6,762 nucleotides of DNA from Alphaproteobacteria bacterium. GTDB lineage: Bacteria; Pseudomonadota; Alphaproteobacteria; Sphingomonadales; Emcibacteraceae. Numbering within the stretch: the stretch's first letter is position 1; each line of letters opens with the position of its first letter. The position numbers and the translations under genes were made by a program. The notes under the pieces are model-generated. The model did no database searches, had not been told where the DNA came from, and was given only the letters and a program-made list of their open reading frames with translations. The stretch lies in the NCBI GenBank assembly GCA_013152615.1, contig JAADGA010000117.1:1-6762 (forward strand), given 5' to 3'. Positions 1 through 5,197 of the stretch are shown in pieces.

Positions 1-13
1 ACCCGGCTGCTGG

Positions 14-42
14 TTGAATTAACAGAACCGAGGTGATACCAT
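14..42 (+). promoter_or_regulatory. Candidate sigma-70 type promoter for the DUF6404-like gene
   Basis: A TTGAAT element (14-19) lies 17 bases before TACCAT (37-42). Each matches four of six positions of the -35 and -10 consensus, at ideal spacing. Transcription would start near 48-50 and run through the tandem repeats into the gene at 109. The match is modest and could be chance; upstream sequence is missing, so a promoter farther left cannot be excluded. Confidence 0.28.
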
Positions 43-61
43 AGCGGGCGGTCGCCATTTT

Positions 62-109
62 GGGAAAGGGTCGATCCGGGAAAGGATTGAGCCGGGAAAG
101 GATAGAGGA
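62..109 (+). repeat. Three 16-bp tandem repeats ending at a start codon
   Basis: Three adjacent 16-base units occupy 62-77, 78-93 and 94-109. Each begins GGGAAAGG, and units 1 and 2 both end in CC. The third runs into the ATG at 109, and its AAAGGA (97-102) is a good Shine-Dalgarno sequence six bases from that ATG. The two upstream copies therefore repeat a ribosome-binding-like motif in the leader. Units 2 and 3 differ at only a few positions, so local duplication is the simplest origin. Confidence 0.75.
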
Positions 110-455
110 TGTCATTCGAAAGCAGATTGCGCGCGGCCCATAAGGAACTAGAGGTTGCGGGTATTTGGAGATTAAATTATAATCCGCCGCTGATGCATAT
201 TTTAAGAAAAGCTGGCTTAAAAATACCGCCGCCACATTATTGGAGCTTTGGAACAAGTTTTTTTTCGCCTCTGTATGGTACAGCGCTTTTTGGGGGGTAT
301 CAATGTGGTTTTTAGTCTGGCGTTCGCAAAATATGTCACCTGTGTTTGCGGCGTTTTCGAGTCTTCTGGCCGGAATATTATTTGGTCTGCTTATGGCCAC
401 TTACTATTGGAGAGGTTTCAGAAAATATCATTTATCCAAATGGGAAGATCTGTAA
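109..455 (+). pseudogene. DUF6404-like small membrane protein, split by a -1 frameshift at a T8 run
   Basis: Two overlapping frames join into one plausible protein of about 115 residues. The first frame starts at ATG 109 (Shine-Dalgarno AAAGGA, spacing 6) and encodes a soluble N-terminus, MSFESRLRAAHKELE, followed by GIWRLNYNPPL and IPPPHYWSF. It stops at 313-315. The other frame continues from the T8 run (258-265) with AFWGVSMWFLVWRSQ, then a second hydrophobic stretch, SSLLAGILFGLLMA, and a charged end, LSKWEDL, stopping at 453-455. I recall the N-terminal PPHY region, the FWG..MW segment and the second helix as features of DUF6404 proteins, which are around this length and of unknown function. 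One extra T would restore the whole reading frame. It is either a broken gene, an assembly or sequencing indel at a homopolymer, or a gene expressed by slippage, because T TTT TTT (258-264) sits in frame as a slippery heptamer. The family name is from memory and the two-helix topology is read from hydrophobicity. Confidence 0.62.
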
Positions 456-477
456 GGCAATTACTCAGGTTTTTCGG

Positions 478-499
478 TCCGACACAGTGGCGTGTCGGA
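478..499. terminator. Hairpin between convergent genes, possible bidirectional terminator
   Basis: TCCGACAC (478-485) and GTGTCGGA (492-499) form a perfect 8-bp inverted repeat around a 6-base loop. It fills most of the 48-base gap between the + strand gene ending at 455 and the - strand kinase ending at 504. Location and stem strength suggest transcription termination. There is no U tract after the stem in either direction: the T5 run at 470-474 lies 5' of the stem on the + strand, giving A residues on the - transcript. A canonical intrinsic terminator is therefore not shown. Confidence 0.42.
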
Positions 500-503
500 G
501 ATA

Positions 504-2564
504 TCAGGCTGCCGGGGTCAGTGCGGGGTCAGCCGCAGTTACGGTTGGCAGGTCAATCCAGAAGGTGGTGCCTTCGCCGAGCGTGCTGTCAAAACCGATG
601 CTGCCGCCCATCGCTTCAATCAATGCCTTGACAATGGACAGGCCGGCTCCGGTGCCTTCAATGCCGGACTGTTCCATACCAGCGCGGTTAAAGGGGGTAA
701 AAATATTTTTAAACTGTTCTGGCGCGATGCCGATGCCATCATCCTGAATACTGACCCGCAACTGGTGATCTTCAATTTCTGTTACCGACAGCCAGATATT
801 GCCGCCCTGATGGCCATATTTGACCGCATTGGAAATCAGATTAACCAGAATCTGATCCATACGGATTTTATCGACAACAACAGGATTTAACCCCTCGGGG
901 ATGACGTTTAGATGGAGCTGAACCTGATTTTTTTCCAGTACATGTTGAACCATGGGGATTATATTGCGGACAATTTCAGATAAATTATGTTGTTTAAGCT
1001 CAAGGTCGATCGCGCCGGTTTCAATCTTGGACAGGTGCAGCAGGTCATTGATCAGTTTGAGCAGTAATTTTCCGCTGTCATGGATATGACTGACATATTC
1101 CGTCTGTTTATCATTTAATTTGCCAAAGTCTGGCAGGCGCAGGGCTTCGGAAAAGCCGATTACCGCATTAAGCGGGGTCCGCAGTTCGTGGCTCATATAG
1201 GAAAGAAATTTGGTGGTTTTTGCCTGATTGGCGGCTTCAGCGGCCAGTTTTGATTCGAGCAAATCCTTCTCGCGCGAGCGGGCCAGTTTGGTCGCCTGGG
1301 ATTTGATCCGCAGGACATAGAGTAAAAAGCCGACACTCAGGATAAGAAAAATTACCAGTCCAAAGTCAAAATATCGCAGGTTCTTTTCTTCTTGCAGAGA
1401 CAGTCGCTGAATCTCGTTGTCGCGTTGCAGCAAGGTGATTTGCTGCTGCCTTCCTTTCAATTTGAATTCGGTTTCCAGCAGGGCCAGCGCGGTTATGATA
1501 TTATTACTGTCAATCCTGTTTTCATATTTCAGCCTGAGATCCCGGTAGATCAGCGCGGCTTTATAATCCTGGCGGTGGCGTGCCTGCCGGGATAACAGAC
1601 CGTAGATATTGGCCAGCCTGCCGACAGCGTTGTTTTTCAGCGCAATTTTCAGCGCCCGGGCAGCGTATATTGTCGATTTGGAGAAGTTCTTCTGAGAAAA
1701 CTCAACAAGTCCCAGATAATAATAGATCGCCGCAGTTAATGATTCAATGCCATTATTTTCGGCTATTTTACGGGCGGACAGGAAATATTTTTTGGCCTTT
1801 TTATAGTGGCCGGTATGATAAAAGGCTTCGCCAGAATTCTCATAGGTATAGGCAATAAGCATTTGGTTTCCCATGATACGGGCCAATTTACGGGCCTGCT
1901 TCAGATATTTGAGGGCCTTGTCAGGGGTGCCATTTTCTATTTGGGTATATCCCAGATTATTGAGTGCTCTGGTATAAAGGAAAATATCTTTTTTAGGGTC
2001 AAGGAGGGTTAATATCTGGTTATATTCGCTGATGGCTTTGTCAAATAATCTGGCACCGACAAACAGGCCGGCAATATTTATTTTGGAGTTGGCCATGCCA
2101 CGCGGGTTGCCGCTATATTGAAAATTTTCATAGGCTTGCTGATATGATTGCATCGCTGTGGGGATCTGGCCCAGACCTTCAAAATTCTTACCGACAACAT
2201 TGTTAATATAGGCGATAATATTACGATCAACCGTTTTCCCGGTGGCGAGGTTAAGGGCTTTCTGGCCTGTTTCCAGACCGATTTTGAAATTTCCCAATTG
2301 CTCATAGGCCCCGGACTGGATACCGATCAGCGCTATTTTCTGTTGTTGGGAAAGAGAATTTTGGGCAAGGATTTTCTGACTGGTCTCCAGCGCCACTTTC
2401 GGGTCGGCATTCACCTGTTTTTTGAGGGCGGAGAAAATATCCGGTTTCAGGGACGTTGACGCCGGATATTTGGGGGCTTCTTTTGCCCGGAGAGGTAAGA
2501 ATATCCGGCCTGAATTTGCGAATAGCAACAAAAACAACAAACTAAAAGTACAAAATTTCCTCAT
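504..2564 (-). CDS. TPR-containing sensor histidine kinase, exported sensor region
   Basis: Predicted membrane sensor kinase of 686 residues that autophosphorylates on histidine and passes the phosphate to a response regulator. Order of parts: signal-peptide-like N-terminus (RK, then a leucine/phenylalanine-rich core, about 1-20); about seven TPR-like helical repeats (about 87-348), for example NNLGYTQIENGTPDKALKYL; a glutamine/glutamate-rich linker that may be a coiled coil; one membrane helix (about 400-418); a HisKA dimerisation domain with HELRTP, phospho-acceptor H459; and a HATPase_c domain with N box NLISNAVKYG (N579), G1 DDGIGI (608-613), F box FTPFNR and G2 GTGAGLSI (637-644). All core catalytic motifs are intact. 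The TPRs lie between signal and membrane helix, so they should be periplasmic. I chose ATG 2564 because AAGGA lies upstream (spacing 11) and the signal peptide then begins at once; an in-frame ATG at 2606 has no ribosome binding site. There is no receiver domain and no regulator gene in view, so the partner and signal are unknown. Confidence 0.9.
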   Translation of the reverse strand: MRKFCTFSLLFLLLFANSGRIFLPLRAKEAPKYPASTSLKPDIFSALKKQVNADPKVALETSQKILAQNSLSQQQKIALIGIQSGAYEQLGNFKIGLETGQKALNLATGKTVDRNIIAYINNVVGKNFEGLGQIPTAMQSYQQAYENFQYSGNPRGMANSKINIAGLFVGARLFDKAISEYNQILTLLDPKKDIFLYTRALNNLGYTQIENGTPDKALKYLKQARKLARIMGNQMLIAYTYENSGEAFYHTGHYKKAKKYFLSARKIAENNGIESLTAAIYYYLGLVEFSQKNFSKSTIYAARALKIALKNNAVGRLANIYGLLSRQARHRQDYKAALIYRDLRLKYENRIDSNNIITALALLETEFKLKGRQQQITLLQRDNEIQRLSLQEEKNLRYFDFGLVIFLILSVGFLLYVLRIKSQATKLARSREKDLLESKLAAEAANQAKTTKFLSYMSHELRTPLNAVIGFSEALRLPDFGKLNDKQTEYVSHIHDSGKLLLKLINDLLHLSKIETGAIDLELKQHNLSEIVRNIIPMVQHVLEKNQVQLHLNVIPEGLNPVVVDKIRMDQILVNLISNAVKYGHQGGNIWLSVTEIEDHQLRVSIQDDGIGIAPEQFKNIFTPFNRAGMEQSGIEGTGAGLSIVKALIEAMGGSIGFDSTLGEGTTFWIDLPTVTAADPALTPAA

Positions 2565-2692
2565 ATAACATCTAATCCTTGATAGCTTATGTACGAATAC
2601 TATCATTCAGAACAATCGGTACCCTAGCACCTTAGCCTTAATAAGCTGTTAAACAGATTCCGGGCGCCCTTGCGGGCTTGAATGCAAGATGG

Positions 2693-2731
2693 AAATCAGG
2701 GGGGAATCAGGGGGAAAATCAGGGGCCGGGG
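2693..2731 (+). repeat. Triple ATCAGG repeat with a G-quadruplex motif
   Basis: ATCAGG recurs at 2695, 2706 and 2718, each time running into more G residues. The resulting G tracts are 6, 5, 4 and 4 long (2699-2704, 2710-2714, 2722-2725, 2728-2731), with loops AATCA, AAAATCA and CC. This meets the usual G-quadruplex rule with four-G tracts and loops of seven bases or fewer. The G-rich strand is the template strand for the leftward genes, so a folded structure could hinder RNA polymerase after the transglutaminase-like gene. Folding and function are inferred. Confidence 0.6.
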
Positions 2732-2747
2732 TCAAGCGAAAGCCGGC
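2719..2747 (-). terminator. Weak terminator candidate after the transglutaminase-like gene
   Basis: On the - strand, immediately after the stop codon (2751-2749), GCCGG (2747-2743) can pair with CCGGC (2729-2725) across a 13-base loop. A stretch CCCTGATTTT follows, with only four T residues. The stem is short and the loop large, so this is weak as an intrinsic terminator, though its place right after the gene and beside the G-tract cluster is suggestive. Confidence 0.25.
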
Positions 2748-2748
2748 A

Positions 2749-3417
2749 TCAGGATATGGCTTCTGCTCCCCCTTCGGCGGCAAAATTTCCTTTGAGAAAA
2801 TCAGCCATCAGGATGGACGGGTTGAGGGTGCGGAAACTTGCCATAATCCGCTCGACCGGGACATCGGCGTAACAGCCAAGGTCGCGGATATATTCCATAT
2901 GTTTAGTGCCGTCCTCGGTGAAAGGATGGAAAATAGAATCCGTGAGACCGGTAAAGTCCAGCGGTTTAATTCTAAATTTTTTGCATAGGGAGAGATTGAA
3001 TGCCGGTGTTGCCTTGACCCATTTCCGCTCCAGAAACAGCTCGCAACAGGCATGCCACGGCATGATGTCGCCACCGATGAATTTCTTAAGTCTCTCACTG
3101 GTGATATGATTTTTTACGTCGGCGAAAGCCAGCCGGGACGGAATCCCGAGCACCCGGGCGCAGGCGGCAAGCACCGCGCCCTTTGATATACAGAAGCCGA
3201 CAGGCTGGGTGAGTGTCCAGCTCGCCCTGAATACATCCGGGTTGCTGTAATCAATATAGGGGGTATAGGCGAAACCGTCGCGGATCCGGTAATAAAGCGC
3301 CACCGCCCGGTCAATATCGGTTTTCAGGCCCGCCGTTGTCTCATGGGCATAGGCAATAATATTTTCGGCATCACTGTTGATATAGGAGGCCGGAAGCAGA
3401 TATACGGGAATTGACAT
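2749..3417 (-). CDS. Transglutaminase-like cysteine protein, second gene after the CFA synthase
   Basis: Protein of 222 residues with a transglutaminase/protease-like core and no signal peptide or membrane helix, so probably cytoplasmic. The nucleophile region reads VGFCISKGAVLAACARVLGI (73-92), matching the family pattern of a cysteine followed by a helix and G-I-P-x-R; C76 is the likely nucleophile. The histidine lies in MPWHACCELFL (H122). The usual third motif, W-V-x-x-D-P-T, is here WVKATPAFN (133-141): alanine stands where aspartate is expected, and N141 is a possible substitute. I recall a bacterial subgroup with this KATPAFN form. The C-terminal part has a conserved-looking FHPF..DGTKHMEYIRDLG stretch. 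The start at 3417 follows the methyltransferase TGA by one base (TGA-A-ATG) with no good Shine-Dalgarno site, so translation probably depends on re-initiation. The frame is open farther upstream (to 3609), but that part lies inside the methyltransferase gene in another frame and does not resemble the domain. Substrate and reaction are unknown; peptidase, amidase and cross-linking roles are all possible. Confidence 0.82.
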   Translation of the reverse strand: MSIPVYLLPASYINSDAENIIAYAHETTAGLKTDIDRAVALYYRIRDGFAYTPYIDYSNPDVFRASWTLTQPVGFCISKGAVLAACARVLGIPSRLAFADVKNHITSERLKKFIGGDIMPWHACCELFLERKWVKATPAFNLSLCKKFRIKPLDFTGLTDSIFHPFTEDGTKHMEYIRDLGCYADVPVERIMASFRTLNPSILMADFLKGNFAAEGGAEAIS

Positions 3418-3418
3418 T

Positions 3419-4624
3419 TCAGCTTCGCTTTTCAAACAGATACTCGCGGCTGATCGGCACGGCGTCGCGTTTTTTGGCCAATTGGAACTGAAACACCACG
3501 TGGCCCATGTTGCGAAAGGCACATTCCGCACTGGCCAGATAGAAATCCCACATCCGAAAAAATCTCTCATCATAAAGTTTGACAATGGCGGCCTTGTTTT
3601 TGGTGGCACGATGACGCCATTCTTTTAACGTTTTGGCATAATGAAGCCGCCATACCTCCAGATCAGTAAGATAAAGCCCGGCTTTTTCAATGACCGGTGC
3701 CACTTCCGACAGTGCGGGAACATAGCCGCCGGGAAAAATATATTTGGTCGTCCATTCATCGGTCGCCCCCGGCCCGTCCGCCCGGCCAATGGTATGAATA
3801 AGCGCAACGCCATCGTCGGTCAGGCTGTTATATATCTTGTCAAAATAGGTTTGATATTGATGCCGTCCGACATGCTCAAACATCCCGACCGAGACGATAC
3901 GATCAAATTTCCCGGCAACATTGCGGTAATCCTGAAATTCAAATTTAACCCTGTCGGCAACCCCGGCATCGCGGGCGCGGTGGCAGGCAATGTCATATTG
4001 TTCCTTGCTCAGGGTAACGCCGGTAACGGCGGCTCCGGCATATTTATTCAGATGCAGGGCCAGCCCGCCCCAGCCACAGCCAATATCGAGTATCCGGTGA
4101 TTTTGTTTAAGCAGGAGCTTGGCCGCAATAATATTCCGCTTGTTTTCCTGAGCCTGCTCCAGCGTGTCATCGGCTGAAGTATAATAGCCGCAGCTATATT
4201 GCCGGTCCGGATCAAGGAAAAGATCATACAGCTCGCCGGACAGGTCATAATGATGGGCAACATTTTTTTGTGAACGGCCCACCGGGTTGATCTGGGTGAT
4301 CCAGCTTTTAAAACGGCTATAGGGGTCGCCACCATTCATCAGCATGTTGTGATCCGGCCCCCATTCCAGATTCTTGGTGACGATATAAAGGAAATCATAC
4401 ATCTCTTTACCATCTTCAACAGTCAGGGAGCCATCCATATAGGCCTCTCCGGTAACGAGATCAGGTTTCAGGAATAATTTTAACGGTAACAGACGGCGAT
4501 GGAATCGGATGGTGACTTCAGGGGTTGCCGTACCGACAAAGCTGTGTTTCTTTCCAGCGGCATCAATGACGTGAAGGGTGCCGATGCGGATCAGTCTGGA
4601 TAAAAACAGGGATAATGGGAACAT
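3419..4624 (-). CDS. cfa: Cyclopropane-fatty-acyl-phospholipid synthase family methyltransferase
   Basis: Protein of 401 residues, close to the length of the E. coli enzyme. CFA synthases transfer a methylene group from S-adenosylmethionine to the double bond of unsaturated phospholipid acyl chains at the membrane surface. The N-terminal part (about 1-115) resembles the lipid-binding domain, with FLKPDLVTGEAYMDG (52-65). The catalytic domain follows: NVAHHYDLSGELYDLFLD (121-138), QYSCGYY, the SAM-binding loop DIGCGWGG (180-187), GVTLSKEQ (202-209), MFEHVG, HTIG, and FPGGYVPALSEV (297-308). The residues that hold the active-site bicarbonate in E. coli Cfa all appear conserved: C145, E250, H277, I279 and Y329. 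The ATG at 4624 has AGAGG five bases upstream. It is the first gene of a leftward pair with the transglutaminase-like gene. Such homologues can also make other methylated lipids, for example branched or furan fatty acid precursors, so the exact product is inferred; the family call is firm. Confidence 0.93.
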   Translation of the reverse strand: MFPLSLFLSRLIRIGTLHVIDAAGKKHSFVGTATPEVTIRFHRRLLPLKLFLKPDLVTGEAYMDGSLTVEDGKEMYDFLYIVTKNLEWGPDHNMLMNGGDPYSRFKSWITQINPVGRSQKNVAHHYDLSGELYDLFLDPDRQYSCGYYTSADDTLEQAQENKRNIIAAKLLLKQNHRILDIGCGWGGLALHLNKYAGAAVTGVTLSKEQYDIACHRARDAGVADRVKFEFQDYRNVAGKFDRIVSVGMFEHVGRHQYQTYFDKIYNSLTDDGVALIHTIGRADGPGATDEWTTKYIFPGGYVPALSEVAPVIEKAGLYLTDLEVWRLHYAKTLKEWRHRATKNKAAIVKLYDERFFRMWDFYLASAECAFRNMGHVVFQFQLAKKRDAVPISREYLFEKRS

Positions 4625-4700
4625 TTTTCCTCTACCAATTTAATTTATTTAATTTTGCCCAGTGGGAAATAATCTTGCCATTTTAGCCGCTAATATGCAA

Positions 4701-4723
4701 GCCAAAATATAAGGGTTTTTGGC
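4701..4723. promoter_or_regulatory. Inverted repeat around a -10-like element, possible operator
   Basis: GCCAAAA (4701-4707) and TTTTGGC (4717-4723) form a perfect 7-bp inverted repeat with a 9-base centre that contains TATAAG, a near-consensus -10 hexamer for rightward transcription. A repressor dimer bound here would cover the promoter. The repeat is also compatible with an RNA hairpin, but there is no T tract after it on the + strand. The regulator is unknown and the operator role is inferred. Confidence 0.33.
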
Positions 4724-4739
4724 CGTAAAATGAGCGCTG

Positions 4740-4778
4740 GACTTTCGGGGGCTCCTGCCCGTATTATCCGCAAAAGTC
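4740..4778 (+). promoter_or_regulatory. Structured leader hairpin just upstream of crcB
   Basis: GACTTT (4740-4745) can pair with AAAGTC (4773-4778), and inside it CGGG (4746-4749) pairs with CCCG (4758-4761), leaving an asymmetric 3' bulge. The outer stem ends four bases before the GGAG of the crcB ribosome binding site (4782-4785). It may influence crcB translation. It lacks the conserved sequence blocks of the fluoride (crcB motif) riboswitch as I remember them, so I do not call it one. Confidence 0.3.
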
Positions 4779-4793
4779 TCTGGAGAAATGACG

Positions 4794-5171
4794 ATGAGTA
4801 TGATTTTAGCAGTGGCCATCGGCGGCGCTTTCGGGGCCACGGGCCGGTTTCTGGTGGGGCGGATGATGTTGCGCCTGATGGGACCGGGGCTGCCATGGGG
4901 GACATTTACAGCCAATATTGCCGGGTCCTTTCTTATCGGTCTGCTGGTAACATTTCTCGCCGCCAGATTTAGCCTGTCTCATCACTGGCAGGCTTTTCTG
5001 GTTATCGGGGTCATGGGAGGATTTACCACATTTTCCTCCTTTTCGCTGGAGTTGGGTCTGATGATCGAACGCCATGAGATAATCCATGCGGCAATTTATG
5101 CCGGCGGATCACTGGTTCTGGGGGTTACGGCCCTGTTTGCGGGGCTTTACGCTGGACGCTTTCTGGCGTAA
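4794..5171 (+). CDS. crcB: CrcB/Fluc fluoride ion channel
   Basis: Small four-helix inner-membrane protein of 125 residues (127 from ATG 4788) that exports fluoride as a dual-topology dimer, keeping cytoplasmic fluoride low. Family marks, numbered from 4788: GGAFGATGRF (12-21), GTFTANIAGSFLIGLL (38-53) with the conserved asparagine N43, and GGFTTFSSFSLE (78-89), the helix-3 break that binds sodium and carries the phenylalanines lining the pore. Length and helix pattern are typical. ATG 4788 lies only two bases after GGAG (4782-4785), whereas ATG 4794 lies eight bases after it, so 4794 is the more likely start. A single copy suits a homodimer. It heads the rightward unit; rluC follows after 26 bases. 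Confidence 0.94.
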   Translation: MSMILAVAIGGAFGATGRFLVGRMMLRLMGPGLPWGTFTANIAGSFLIGLLVTFLAARFSLSHHWQAFLVIGVMGGFTTFSSFSLELGLMIERHEIIHAAIYAGGSLVLGVTALFAGLYAGRFLA

Positions 5172-5197
5172 GGGCGTCCGCTGATAAAGGAAAATAT

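Larger units (their letters stand above)
2565..2748. other. Intergenic spacer between the transglutaminase-like gene and the kinase gene
   Basis: This 184-base gap follows one - strand gene and precedes another. Its right half is G-rich on the + strand and carries the repeat and hairpin listed separately. Its left half is AT-rich and should hold the kinase promoter, but I see no convincing -35/-10 pair. A short inverted repeat, CTGTT-A-AACAG (2646-2656), and a stem GCCC/GGGC with a GCAA loop on the - strand (2666-2677) are also present. I find no reading frame worth calling. Confidence 0.6.
4625..4793. promoter_or_regulatory. Divergent promoter region between cfa and crcB
   Basis: Both flanking genes read outward, so promoters for each should lie here. 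The part next to cfa (4631-4656) is very AT-rich and is followed by a short palindrome, CCCA-G-TGGG (4659-4667 approximately), which could be a regulator site. No strong -35/-10 pair for cfa is visible. For crcB, TATAAG (4708-4713) matches five of six -10 positions but lacks a good -35 at normal spacing. I see no small gene on either strand. Confidence 0.5.

Noticed and set aside
1..36. Possible C-terminal tail of a + strand gene (TRLLVELTEPR, stop at 34-36)
   Set aside because: Eleven codons are too few to support a coding call.
1..58. Possible leftward gene start (ATG at 58, reading MATARYGITSVLLIQPAAG)
   Set aside because: It is only 19 codons before the window ends, has no Shine-Dalgarno sequence upstream and shows no recognisable motif. 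It cannot be judged without more sequence.
2565..2606. Upstream alternative start of the histidine kinase at 2606
   Set aside because: It has no ribosome binding site and would put 14 extra residues before a clear signal peptide.
3418..3609. In-frame 64-codon upstream extension of the transglutaminase-like gene
   Set aside because: It overlaps the C-terminus of the CFA synthase in another frame and reads as low-quality sequence. The start at 3417, one base past the upstream stop, fits the domain boundary.
3641..4177. Open frame of 178 codons on the + strand inside the CFA synthase gene
   Set aside because: It is antisense to an enzyme with all active-site residues intact, and its translation has no domain-like pattern.
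4625..4793. Fluoride riboswitch upstream of crcB
   Set aside because: It is expected from context, but I could not find the conserved blocks of the motif by eye. Only a hairpin is present.
4649..4915. Open frame of 88 codons on the - strand across the crcB start
   Set aside because: It is antisense to crcB and the promoter region and rich in Pro, Arg and Lys, which is typical of a spurious frame.
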